The notes under the pieces were generated by a model, which was not told the origin of the DNA, searched no databases, and saw nothing but the letters and a program-made list of their open reading frames with translations. A stretch of DNA of 64,000 bases, taken from the NCBI GenBank assembly GCA_022841705.1, contig JALHQZ010000003.1:62001-126000 (forward strand), written 5' to 3'. Position 1 is the first letter of the stretch. Each line of letters opens with the position of its first letter. Source of the stretch: Pirellulales bacterium. Its GTDB lineage: Bacteria; Planctomycetota; Planctomycetia; Pirellulales; Lacipirellulaceae. Of this stretch, positions 1 through 8,707 are shown in pieces. The translations under genes were made by a program, and so were the position numbers.

Positions 1-690
1 AGAAATCACGTGACGATTTGTGAAAAGTAACCCCTCAGGTGACACAGCGAAAGTTGTACCGTGTCCAAGATGCAGAAAGAAATCGCCTTTTTCCGTCGTC
101 CATTCATAACCCTTTAGGACAACGAACACGGCATCTTCAATCCGTGGATCATCGGGGCTTGTGATGTACGGTTTCGGCGATAACCGCCATGCTGCGTAGC
201 CGATGCCAGCAATCAGCGCAAGACTTGCAGCGATGATCGCCAATGTTTTTCGCACTCCAGACTTTTGCGATTTCGTGTTCCCCGCGGACAACACTTGCAA
301 AGCTGGCCGCCAATCGGCCATTCCCTCGCGCCAGACGAGCGTTGCATCGTTGATCTCACCGACCTTCGCCAGTGAAGAGAGTTCCAACCACGAGACGGGC
401 CCAATCCGCTGACCGCCTAATGAGTAGTACCACTGCGAACGATCTGCTCCGGCGCCACCCAGTGAAGTTGCGGAAGCAGAATCGTCGGGTTCTAGAATTG
501 GCTCCTCCTTAGCAGTTTTTTTCGGCGGGAAGATTGAAGTGAGCTCCCGCGCCGGAAACCAAGTCGTCCCGTCGCTCGACAGTTCGTGCATCCGCGTGAG
601 CTGGCCCTTCTGCGCGAGGGCTTTGAGTTTCTCCTCCGGGTACGGCCCACCAACGCGGCCACGGTGACGAAGATAGTAATGTTCGGCCAT
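1..690 (-). CDS. Double-GYF, membrane-anchored trypsin-like serine protease (3' part off the window)
   Basis: The frame is open from an ATG at 690-688 to the window edge, giving 230 residues without a stop. Residues about 3-50 and 84-132 are two GYF_2 (DUF4339) domains: each starts with an aromatic run (HYYLRHRGRVGGPYP; QWYYSLGGQRIGPV) and ends with a W-F/R-PA turn. A membrane segment follows at about 144-166. The outer part begins near 175 and reaches GTTFAVSPEGLLFTNRHVI, the start of a trypsin/HtrA-type protease with the catalytic His at 227; Asp and Ser would lie off the window. The start is 9 bases after the stop of the 962-residue gene, so it is probably the last visible gene of the same operon. 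GYF_2 domains are thought to bind short peptides in bacterial signalling proteins; a role as protease effector of the cluster is my inference. Confidence 0.85.
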   Translation of the reverse strand, partial: MAEHYYLRHRGRVGGPYPEEKLKALAQKGQLTRMHELSSDGTTWFPARELTSIFPPKKTAKEEPILEPDDSASATSLGGAGADRSQWYYSLGGQRIGPVSWLELSSLAKVGEINDATLVWREGMADWRPALQVLSAGNTKSQKSGVRKTLAIIAASLALIAGIGYAAWRLSPKPYITSPDDPRIEDAVFVVLKGYEWTTEKGDFFLHLGHGTTFAVSPEGLLFTNRHVIS

Positions 691-699
691 CGCGGGCGA

Positions 700-3588
700 T
701 CAGTTGGAGGAAGGAGTTGTCGGGAGACCGAGGAACAGCGGTTGGCCAATGAGCGGGTTCGCAGAGGGCCTTCCGCCAGTCCAGTACACCGACCCGCCAA
801 CAGCTTGCCCCACTGGTATGAGGTCGGCCTTGCCGTCGGCGTTCGACACAACAAACAGTGTGCCCGATTGCTGAGTCTCGAGCTTTGGGGAACACTGCCA
901 TTGACGCGAACTAGGTTGAGTCAGTATGCCGCACCAGCGGTAGCTGTACTTGGGCGGCAGGCAGACGTCACTTAACCTTGTGCGGGCGTTGCGGTACTGG
1001 GCAGCCAGATCAACAATCCCGGCGACGGCGGCCCGGGCTTTCAGTCTCGCTGCCGCCGCCTCGTCATCATCCGGAGCGAACCACAGCACGCTCGGATCGA
1101 TGCCCGCATTTTCAATTTCGGTGACGACGGGTCGATATGCCTCGCCAAACAGGTAGCTCCCCTCGGCGCCGGTGCTGAGAATGCGGGTGAACATCTGCAG
1201 CCCGATGACTGCATCGAGTTCGTCGGATTTCTCGCTCGGGGCCATCGCTTTATTGACTTCGTTCGCCATCCGATAAAAACTTGCATCCCATTGGTCGGGC
1301 TGATCCAATACCTGAGTGAGATAGCCCCTCAGCAACTGAGCCAAACTCGCCTGCGGCGCCAAAGCGATGCTGCGAAGGCTTCCTTTCGGAAACGTCGTTT
1401 GCTTGGGTGGCTGATCGTACGAGACGAAATAGGTGAAAGCGATATTGTCACCTTTCTCTTGTGGTTTGTAAGGAGAATAGTACCGCGTGCCGTTGTTGTG
1501 GATAATCATCCACACGCCGGACATGTATTCGTTGAGGACCAGGAACTGCTTCAAAGCGTCGACATCGACTGCCTTCCGAGCGACGAGCTTCTCTAGATGC
1601 GGTTTGCGCTGGCCGAAGTTAGTGGCCAACGCGCTCCCCGGAGCGATCGCCATGAGCGCGTCGCCTGCTTTGATGGTCGCGGCCGCATCGTCCGCCGTCA
1701 GTCCACTCCAGCGGGGCGCGAGGTCTTCCCAAAACTGGGCCCACTTCAGGGTGTGCTCGAAATCGGCCTGCTGCTCCAGCAAATCGGCGGCATGGGCGCC
1801 GGCCGGTTTGTCGGCGAAATCTTTCGAGAGTTTCTCGAGCGCCGCCTGATACTCGGGAAGCCGCCCCACGCTGCGGATAAGTCGATTGAGGGCTTCATCA
1901 TACGCTGATGACTTGGCGGCGGTCTCGTAGAGCGCCCGAAGCTTCGCCTTAACGGGCTGTCCATTGTTCGCCAGCAGCGGTGAAACGCCCGTATGCTGCT
2001 TTAGTTCTGCTTCCAACTGAGTAAGAAGAGTTAAAAGCTCGTTCGAGGGTGGAAGCACTTCTTTCTCCAGCATTTGAACCCTGTCGGTCCATTTCGCTAC
2101 CGTTCGCAAGAACGCATCGTCGATCTCCTTCTGCATTTTTCGCAAGTGCTCTTGATAACGAGATTCAAGCGCATCAATCCGTACGACTTCGTCATTGAGC
2201 TTCGATTGCTCGCGGAGCGACTTTATCGCGTCGGGCTGAAGGTCCCCATCCGCCAGTTGCTCCATGGCAGTCAGCTTCTGATCAAGCGTGGCCGCCCGTT
2301 CTCTCTCTTGTGCAAGACCCGCCTCGGCGCGGACCGCGTAATCAGCGAGCGCCGGCTCCTGTTGGTCGGCTTCGGGCAAACGCTTAAGATAAGCAGTCAG
2401 CTCCTGCCACTTCTCTTCGCCTGCCAACCCACTCAGTTTCGCGACGTGTGACTCGACCAACGCTACGCGCTGGTTGTGACGCAGGTAGGCGTAGATACCG
2501 TAAGACCCTACGGCAATCAGGATCGCCGCGAGACTTCCCACCAGCACACCGCGGCGGCGGGATTGAGTGTGCTGCACGTCGAGCCGTTCCAAGACCCGCT
2601 GCCGCAAGAGCGGGGGTATCTCTTGCTCGAAACGTTCTGCTTGATGGTAGAAGGTTTCCAATCGCGAACGATCGGCGTGCTGGTCGAGCGCTTCTTCCAA
2701 TTTGGCGATTGCCGTCTGGAACTCCGATCTTTTGCTAAGCGAAGACTGCTGATAGGCCAGCCAGTCGAGCGCTTGGCCAACCTGATTCTGGAGTGGATCG
2801 GCGGCGGTTAGGCCAGCGACTTCACTATTCTGCCGCCAAGCAGCGGCAAGCTGAGCAAGAAGGTCAACATTAAACTCGCTGTGAGCAGCGTCTATTTGCG
2901 GGACGAGCTCAGTCAACCGACGGCGCGCGGCTTGAACCTGCTGCTGATTCTCGGAGCCAATAATCTCTTGCACTACTTCCACCGGTAGCTCGATAGACCA
3001 CTCCCCCGACTGGACTTCCTCCCGCAGTGCCGAGAGGGCTTCGAGATCGCCTGCTTTGGTGAGTCGCCGTACTTCTTCGCGCATTTGTTGGACGCGCTTC
3101 CGTTCGTAGCTCTCCAAATCCACCTTCCACGCTTCGTTCATCAGGTCGGCTTCGGCAATTCGCCGCAGCACCACGATGCGGTGCTGCAGCGGCGCCCGCG
3201 CGAGCGCCAGCTTGCGATGCGTTTGGAGCAGTTGCTCCAGCGGCATCAATTCCGCGTAGGCCGAGTTGAGCTCAATCGCGGCCGACAGGTCGATTTCGGG
3301 GGGCATCGGCAACCCCCACTGAGCCGCCATTCCCATCCACTCGTCCGATTCCGCAAAATCGAGTTCCCCAACCAGCTCCAGTAGCTTTGGCTCATGGTCG
3401 GCAATTTCAATCGCTTCGCTGCGCAGTCCTTCCCGCAAGAGCCGCGCCACCTGCCGCAACCGGCGATTCGCTTCGACACAAGCCGCATGATACTCAGCCG
3501 CCGCCTCGCGCAGCGCGTCCGCGGACGTGCTCTGCGGCGCGCTGACCGCATCGCGGATGGTGTCGAGATACCAGAGGGCGTGTTTCAT
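700..3588 (-). CDS. Large helical membrane protein of the GTPase cluster, unknown function
   Basis: A 962-residue protein. The first ~340 residues are charged and almost wholly helical (heptad-like runs around 140-235 and 285-340). One membrane segment lies at 347-369 (GVLVGSLAAILIAVGSYG), preceded by RRR, so the N-terminal half is probably cytoplasmic. Residues about 375-640 are again long amphipathic helices, and the last ~300 residues look globular. I recognise no catalytic motif. It starts 12 bases after the stop of the GAP1-like gene and ends 9 bases before the GYF-protease gene, so the three are probably co-transcribed. A scaffold linking cytoplasmic GTPase components to the envelope is inference from layout only. 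Confidence 0.8.
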   Translation of the reverse strand: MKHALWYLDTIRDAVSAPQSTSADALREAAAEYHAACVEANRRLRQVARLLREGLRSEAIEIADHEPKLLELVGELDFAESDEWMGMAAQWGLPMPPEIDLSAAIELNSAYAELMPLEQLLQTHRKLALARAPLQHRIVVLRRIAEADLMNEAWKVDLESYERKRVQQMREEVRRLTKAGDLEALSALREEVQSGEWSIELPVEVVQEIIGSENQQQVQAARRRLTELVPQIDAAHSEFNVDLLAQLAAAWRQNSEVAGLTAADPLQNQVGQALDWLAYQQSSLSKRSEFQTAIAKLEEALDQHADRSRLETFYHQAERFEQEIPPLLRQRVLERLDVQHTQSRRRGVLVGSLAAILIAVGSYGIYAYLRHNQRVALVESHVAKLSGLAGEEKWQELTAYLKRLPEADQQEPALADYAVRAEAGLAQERERAATLDQKLTAMEQLADGDLQPDAIKSLREQSKLNDEVVRIDALESRYQEHLRKMQKEIDDAFLRTVAKWTDRVQMLEKEVLPPSNELLTLLTQLEAELKQHTGVSPLLANNGQPVKAKLRALYETAAKSSAYDEALNRLIRSVGRLPEYQAALEKLSKDFADKPAGAHAADLLEQQADFEHTLKWAQFWEDLAPRWSGLTADDAAATIKAGDALMAIAPGSALATNFGQRKPHLEKLVARKAVDVDALKQFLVLNEYMSGVWMIIHNNGTRYYSPYKPQEKGDNIAFTYFVSYDQPPKQTTFPKGSLRSIALAPQASLAQLLRGYLTQVLDQPDQWDASFYRMANEVNKAMAPSEKSDELDAVIGLQMFTRILSTGAEGSYLFGEAYRPVVTEIENAGIDPSVLWFAPDDDEAAAARLKARAAVAGIVDLAAQYRNARTRLSDVCLPPKYSYRWCGILTQPSSRQWQCSPKLETQQSGTLFVVSNADGKADLIPVGQAVGGSVYWTGGRPSANPLIGQPLFLGLPTTPSSN

Positions 3589-3600
3589 AACTTCAGCAGA

Positions 3601-6027
3601 TTATTCGGAGGCAGCGGGAAAATCGGCGGAAAAACTTGAGGCAACTATTCGGTCTTTCAGAACTGGCACATTGCTGGGTGAGGTGACAGGAACGAGAGGG
3701 CAGCGTACTCGGATGTTGATCGTAACCCCCTTCATGATGTCGTCGAGCTGTCGCCAACTAAGTCCGACGGGACATTGCTCCATAAACTTCACCACGTCTT
3801 TGTTTTCATAGGCGTTTTCAACCATTGGGACCTGTCCCTTGTCAACGTTTAGTGACTTTGCGGCCAGTTCCTTGGTAGTTCCTTTGATATTCCAGGCATC
3901 AATAACTGGTTTGCAATCCCAGTAATTAAGTTCAGTAACCCCTTTCTTAGCAAGCACTGCCAGAAAAGCGGCATGACCTTTGTGCCATCTACTCATTAGT
4001 TTCGGATCGATTGTGTTAGAGTTGAATTGAGAATGAAAGCGGTACTCAACCCGACGCTCAGGAGCACCGCTCAAAACCGCGTATACAGTCACAATTGCTT
4101 GATTGAGCTTATCGAAGGGAACAACAGCCGAAGCCTGCCCGGCATTCCACTCGCTGGTGTAAGTCTCACCTAGATCACATGTTTTCTGAACAACCAACTC
4201 GATGGTAGGGCTTGGACTCTCAGACAGACTAAACGGCCCCGAAGTTATCGGAAACTCGCTTTCCGGTGACAGCTGAATCGGCTCCAGTATCTGCGATGCT
4301 GCAGGATAGACTACGCACTGCTCGTCGGGCTTTTCTTGATTGAAAAGTATCACACTGCAGAAGCGCAGGGTCTCATGCCATGCTGGGCGGTTCCCAAAAC
4401 CCGCTACCAGCGTTTTATCGGGTTCGACGGAAAGTAGTTTGTCCTTGTAGGTGAATGTCAACAGCGGGACAATCTTCGGCTCTTTCTTGGGAGGATCCGG
4501 GACATCAATCTCGACAATGACTTTGTCGTTCTCCTTAAGCGTTCCATGAATCCGAGGTTTGCTTTTGGCGGACTTGCTGTCAGGGATCAGCAGAATGCAG
4601 CCCACTTTAGCAGGATCGGAAATTGAAAGCGTAGCGGCTCCCTTAAATGCGTTGAAAGTTACTTGGCTGGGGGAGAAAAAGGGTGGTTGCGGCGGAGGCG
4701 TTACAGGCGGTTCATCCGGCGATGGAGTTGCTGGATTCCCGAGGCCACCTTCCTCAGTGTCTATCGAATCGGTAGGATTGGCCGGTTGTTCGCTTGCCTC
4801 AACCGTGGATTGTTCTACCGCGGCAGGCGGCGTTTCATCGGGAGAAGATTCATTCTCCTGGTTCTTCTTGCCGTTCGTCTCCGGCTTAGGAGGCTTCGTG
4901 TTTTCTGGTTTGGATGGTTTCTCACCGCCACTCGGAGTTGATTGCGTACTCTGACCGCTGGCAACTACCCCCGGTCGCGTTGCCCAGTACCACCCAAAAG
5001 CTGCTCCTCCAGCAACGATAAATAGAAGGGCTACTGACGCGACAACCAGACCGGTTGAAACGGTCCGTTTCCTTCTATTAATTGGCGAAACTCCATAGTT
5101 GTTCGACGGGAGCGGAGGAGGAGCAGAGCCGGAGAAGTCAGTGAGATCAACCTCGTACTCGGGTTCAGTCGCGGCGGCAACGGAAACGGGACTCGGCGAT
5201 TGTGGTTGCGTTAACTTGGGACGCGCAATCGCGGCCACCGCGCCTTCACGCGCTCCCGTTGTCCAAAGGTTCGACTCAAGAGATGGCTGCGGCCGACATA
5301 AATCAATCGCCTTCAATTCATATCGCTTCCGCACCTGCATTGCTTCCGGCGTGCCATCAATCACAAACTTCACGCGGCAGTCGATCCCTGGTGGAAGCTT
5401 TGTGAAGTAAGTGCAGTAAGTTGTCTTCCAACGCAGTTCCGGCGGCATGATGGCGATGGATTCGGCCAAAAGTTGCAGCGCGTCGGTGGTGCTCTCGCAG
5501 ATCAACCAGAGATCGCGGCCCGCTTCGGCTTGCAACCGTTGGCCAATAATGCCGCCCCAACCCGCGTCGCCTGTCACCTGTTTCCAATAGTTACAGATCG
5601 TCGGTACTCCCGCAGCAACAGGGAGACTGTGCCGAAGTTGCAAGGTGCGTGCGTCACCACTCCAAGACGTGGCATGGAGGTTAGCGCTCTGCTGCGTCGC
5701 CGCCGGACCAGCCGCCGGGAGTTGCCGCGGTTCAAACGCAAGGTGGTGCGCTAATTTATTGGTGCGGCCGGAGTAGTCGAGCCCCGCGTCGGCAACACGC
5801 GACAGAACTTGCAGGGGGCGGCCGCCGATTTTCGCCCGCAGATTGCAGTAGACCACCGGGTTGGCGGTGATTCGCTCCTCTCCGGCGATCTGCCGGTAGC
5901 CGCTGAGCGATTCCAAAAATGTGGCGAGTGAAGTCGCCATCCCGGGCGTGCTGGCGACCGTGCAAAACCCTCGGCTTCCTGGCCGAAGGCCTTGCGGCGC
6001 CGAAGTATAAATAATCTCTTCAATCAT
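3601..6027 (-). CDS. GAP1-like protein (GTPase-associated protein 1, N-terminal domain) with membrane anchor
   Basis: An 808-residue protein. Its N-terminus (IIYTSAPQGLRPGSRGFCTV, residues 5-24, followed by GMATSLATFLESLSGYR) matches what I know of the type-2 N-terminal domain of GTPase-associated protein 1, the partner of DO-GTPases in predicted conflict systems. The region up to about 260 fits the N and middle domains. A proline-rich linker leads to one membrane segment at 324-347, then a low-complexity Pro/Glu/Ser stretch (about 355-435) and a ~370-residue extracytoplasmic C-terminus of unknown fold. The start codon overlaps the stop of the GTPase gene by 4 bases (ATGA), so translation is probably coupled. 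Standard GAP1 proteins are soluble as far as I know; the membrane anchor and outer C-terminus are unusual. No enzymatic residues were identified. Confidence 0.75.
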   Translation of the reverse strand: MIEEIIYTSAPQGLRPGSRGFCTVASTPGMATSLATFLESLSGYRQIAGEERITANPVVYCNLRAKIGGRPLQVLSRVADAGLDYSGRTNKLAHHLAFEPRQLPAAGPAATQQSANLHATSWSGDARTLQLRHSLPVAAGVPTICNYWKQVTGDAGWGGIIGQRLQAEAGRDLWLICESTTDALQLLAESIAIMPPELRWKTTYCTYFTKLPPGIDCRVKFVIDGTPEAMQVRKRYELKAIDLCRPQPSLESNLWTTGAREGAVAAIARPKLTQPQSPSPVSVAAATEPEYEVDLTDFSGSAPPPLPSNNYGVSPINRRKRTVSTGLVVASVALLFIVAGGAAFGWYWATRPGVVASGQSTQSTPSGGEKPSKPENTKPPKPETNGKKNQENESSPDETPPAAVEQSTVEASEQPANPTDSIDTEEGGLGNPATPSPDEPPVTPPPQPPFFSPSQVTFNAFKGAATLSISDPAKVGCILLIPDSKSAKSKPRIHGTLKENDKVIVEIDVPDPPKKEPKIVPLLTFTYKDKLLSVEPDKTLVAGFGNRPAWHETLRFCSVILFNQEKPDEQCVVYPAASQILEPIQLSPESEFPITSGPFSLSESPSPTIELVVQKTCDLGETYTSEWNAGQASAVVPFDKLNQAIVTVYAVLSGAPERRVEYRFHSQFNSNTIDPKLMSRWHKGHAAFLAVLAKKGVTELNYWDCKPVIDAWNIKGTTKELAAKSLNVDKGQVPMVENAYENKDVVKFMEQCPVGLSWRQLDDIMKGVTINIRVRCPLVPVTSPSNVPVLKDRIVASSFSADFPAASE

Positions 6028-7337
6028 GCGAGCTGCCCTTCGTCCGCTTCAACTTCCGTAGATCTCGCGATTCCGGCCTTGACCAAACTAGGGGAGGCAA
6101 TCGCCAGCGCTAGCAGCATGGGGACTTCGCACCACATGGGACGAATATCCTTGGGGCGGATTCCCCAGAAGGGCGCGCCATTCTGAACGCCTTGCTCGGG
6201 GCTGCACCCGGTGGCGCTCACTGGAACAAACCACGTGTGGCGGCTGAAGCCTTCTGCGGCCGCAACCAATTCGGGAGTGATAGCGTTAAGCAACTGCCGA
6301 ACCCTGTCCGAGGTGTGCTTCACGATCTCCAAATCAATCGTCGCCGGATGGTTGTCGCCCAGTGCCCGCCGCCACGGCGCGGGGATGGATTCATTGAGCA
6401 GTGACCACCACGCATCGGCCTTGGTCACCACCACGATGAGCGGCTCTTTCCGCTGATCGGTTTGCTTGAGCCCCGTGTGCTGGCGAATACGGTTGGTGAT
6501 TTCGTGAAGTACCGTTTCTTGCCGCGCGGTGACGGGCGCCTTCGCGATTTGGTAATCTTCTGTTTTGCCGGCGCAAGCATTGCGGAAACGCGGATCCTGC
6601 GTGGGATCAAAACAGAAAAGCACCGCATCTGACTGACCCAGGTGGCGTGTCACGGGATTCACCACCGTATCCTTGCCCGGCAAGAACGATTCGCCCGCAT
6701 TGTCGTAAAGGCACAGCAACCGCGCCGCGCGGCGAGAGTTCTCCGCGGACGGATGTCGCGGTGTGGGGCGCAATGCAAATAGGAAGGGTCGCGGATAGGA
6801 AACCACTTGGCCACCGTATTGCACCTGATCATAAGCATCGCCCTGTTCTTCCGTCTTACGCAACTTGACAACATCATCCTGGTTGGCTGCCAGAAACTGC
6901 TGCTCTTCGTAAGCGTTCAGGATCAGGTTCGATTGTGGATCGGCATCGCTGTAACTGAGATCAAAATCTCTCGGCAAAGTCTGACGCAGTTTCCAGGTCA
7001 TTGCCGCCAGAAAATAGCTCTTGCCGCAGGAGGGTGTTCCCGCAATCGAGACGAACAGCGGCGCAAGTTCGAACAAGCACCGGGGAACGATTAAATGACA
7101 TCGCGGGCAGGCCAGGTCTTGGCACGGCATGCCGCGCGTATCGATCGCATTGCCTTCCACATTAAAGCGGGAGGCGAGGAAGCGGCGCTGGCTATCGCTG
7201 GTGAGCCGCGGATCACCAACTAGCTCGGGATGCGTGGCAACCCACAGCGTATCCTCTGGGGAGAACGATTCCCAACAGTGTGGGCAGATCACCCGAGATC
7301 GGAGATTAATCTTGATTTCGCTGTTTCTTGGCTGCAT
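6024..7337 (-). CDS. DO-GTPase-like P-loop NTPase with N-terminal zinc ribbon
   Basis: A 437-residue protein. Cys18-x2-Cys21 and Cys77-x2-Cys80 form a split zinc ribbon. The P-loop is GTPSCGKS at 100-107, followed by a long helix. LCLYDNAGESF supplies the switch-II DxxG (DNAGE), and VVVTKADAW resembles the NKxD base-specificity motif as TKAD. Between the P-loop and DNAG lies a long insert including LRKTEEQGDAYDQVQYGGQV. This combination matches the TRAFAC-type GTPases called DO-GTPases that pair with GAP1 proteins in predicted NTP-dependent conflict systems. Its 3' end overlaps the start of the GAP1-like gene by 4 bases, and its ATG lies 8 bases after the lipoprotein stop. GTP rather than ATP binding is inferred from TKAD. 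Confidence 0.8.
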   Translation of the reverse strand: MQPRNSEIKINLRSRVICPHCWESFSPEDTLWVATHPELVGDPRLTSDSQRRFLASRFNVEGNAIDTRGMPCQDLACPRCHLIVPRCLFELAPLFVSIAGTPSCGKSYFLAAMTWKLRQTLPRDFDLSYSDADPQSNLILNAYEEQQFLAANQDDVVKLRKTEEQGDAYDQVQYGGQVVSYPRPFLFALRPTPRHPSAENSRRAARLLCLYDNAGESFLPGKDTVVNPVTRHLGQSDAVLFCFDPTQDPRFRNACAGKTEDYQIAKAPVTARQETVLHEITNRIRQHTGLKQTDQRKEPLIVVVTKADAWWSLLNESIPAPWRRALGDNHPATIDLEIVKHTSDRVRQLLNAITPELVAAAEGFSRHTWFVPVSATGCSPEQGVQNGAPFWGIRPKDIRPMWCEVPMLLALAIASPSLVKAGIARSTEVEADEGQLA

Positions 7338-7345
7338 AGGGAGGA

Positions 7346-7963
7346 CTATTTAATCATGAGCGGTCGGTCGAGCAGTTCGTCAGCCGGCGACATCGATTGG
7401 TCAGATTGTTTCATCAGCGTAGTGAGTTCATCGGCGAGTTGTTGGCACCGCGGATTATCCAAATGCGGCTGCAGTGCTTGCCAGCCCTCAAGTGCTTCCT
7501 GAAAGGCGCCTTGAGCATCATCGTCGCCGAGGGATTCTTTAGCTTCGGCAAACTTCTCGGCCGCAAATCGGCTGGCTGCCTCTGGCGTTGAAAACCTTGG
7601 CGCCGCCGGAGCAGGTGGCGCCGGGCGCGACGCACCGTTGCCTCCACCCACTCCTGGTGTTTGAGGCGCCTCACTCGCTTCACTGGAGGAATCTCCAGGG
7701 CGAGTTGGCGCGGTAGGAGAACTGTCCGATTTCGCTGAAGGCTGCTCCTGCGATTCCGCCGGCGTCTCACTAGGCTTTGCAGAAGGGGTGCGCTGCTGCG
7801 GAGTCGGCTTCGGCGCAGGAGGCGGCAGCGGCCGCCTGGGTTGCTCACAACCAGCGGCGAACGACATCACGCCGGCAAGAGCAAGGATGGGCAACGGGCA
7901 ACTCCCCCGCTGTCGCCCGTGAAGGCACGTCACCGCTCGCTTAATCGAACTCCAGTTCATCAC
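7346..7963 (-). CDS. Proline-rich lipoprotein of the GTPase cluster
   Basis: A 205-residue protein with a lipoprotein signal: hydrophobic LPILALAGVMSFAAG followed by Cys39, then a long Pro/Ser/Ala/Glu-rich linker (about 41-120). A small helical domain (about 120-190) ends the protein, containing AASRFAAEKFAEAKESLGDD and a repeated ALEGWQAL-like helix. The start overlaps the end of the upstream zinc-ribbon gene by 23 bases; an alternative ATG lies one codon later. I find no enzymatic motif. A stalk carrying a helical sensing domain outside the cytoplasmic membrane is a plausible reading. Presence in the same tightly packed run as the GTPase supports a shared function. Confidence 0.75.
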   Translation of the reverse strand: MMNWSSIKRAVTCLHGRQRGSCPLPILALAGVMSFAAGCEQPRRPLPPPAPKPTPQQRTPSAKPSETPAESQEQPSAKSDSSPTAPTRPGDSSSEASEAPQTPGVGGGNGASRPAPPAPAAPRFSTPEAASRFAAEKFAEAKESLGDDDAQGAFQEALEGWQALQPHLDNPRCQQLADELTTLMKQSDQSMSPADELLDRPLMIK

Positions 7964-8633
7964 TAACCTCCTCTCGCTTCTTGCGCGATTCCTGCTGATT
8001 GCGCTGCCAGACTCCGTTCATGTACGCGAGCGTGGCATTGAGTCGGTAGGCAGATTCACTGGCTTCGTAGGTGTTGTCTTCGATTCGCAAGAGAAGGCGG
8101 ATCAGTTGAGGCGCCAGAAGTAAAAGCGCAACAACGATCGATCCGACGAAAAGAAAAAGAGCGGTAGCAAGAATCAATTCAAGTAGACTCGACGCCGTTG
8201 AGTCGTCGAACTGAGCGAAATTTACGAACGCAACAACTACTGTGAGGACGATGAGTCCAGCAGCCAATGCAGCTAAGAACTCTAAAATCCGGCAAATGTA
8301 TCGAAGCGGTAGGAACTGCGATCGTGCCCGACCAGACGAAACACTTGGTGTTATCGACAATGCAAGCGGACCGAACGCCGATTGATTGAGGTTTGGCGGG
8401 GGAGGAGGTACCGGAGGCGGGCCGTTGGCGCTCTCGGATATCGTCGAATTGGTAGTTGCTCTACGATCCGCCGACGCGGCCTTGGCTGGTTTTGGTGGCG
8501 GCGCTGGTGGAACGTACTCCTTGAGTTCAAACTTCTCACCACACTTGGTGCAGCGCGTGGGCTTCCCCAGCACAGTGCTGGGCAATTCGTAACCCATCGA
8601 GCAATGCGGGCAGTTGCAGCGAACAAGCGTCAT
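7941..8633 (-). CDS. Zinc-ribbon protein with two membrane segments
   Basis: A 230-residue protein from the ATG at 8633; a longer frame begins at 8684, but the protein sense starts with MTLVRCNCPHCSMGYEL. The N-terminal zinc ribbon (CPHC...CTKCGEKF, about residues 7-37) resembles the small MJ0042/zinc_ribbon_5-type domains common in planctomycete membrane proteins. A proline-rich linker leads to two membrane segments (about residues 118-142 and 157-182). The C-terminus is charged and ends in EEVSDELEFD. It follows the secreted coiled-coil gene and overlaps the lipoprotein gene. Its role is unknown; adaptor at the membrane is inference. Confidence 0.75.
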   Translation of the reverse strand: MTLVRCNCPHCSMGYELPSTVLGKPTRCTKCGEKFELKEYVPPAPPPKPAKAASADRRATTNSTISESANGPPPVPPPPPNLNQSAFGPLALSITPSVSSGRARSQFLPLRYICRILEFLAALAAGLIVLTVVVAFVNFAQFDDSTASSLLELILATALFLFVGSIVVALLLLAPQLIRLLLRIEDNTYEASESAYRLNATLAYMNGVWQRNQQESRKKREEVSDELEFD

Positions 8634-8707
8634 AAAGGACGGTGATTGAAAGCAAGTTTTGAAGGGACTCAAGTAAGGAAGCAAGAAAAGGCTCTCGCGG
8701 TAGGAAT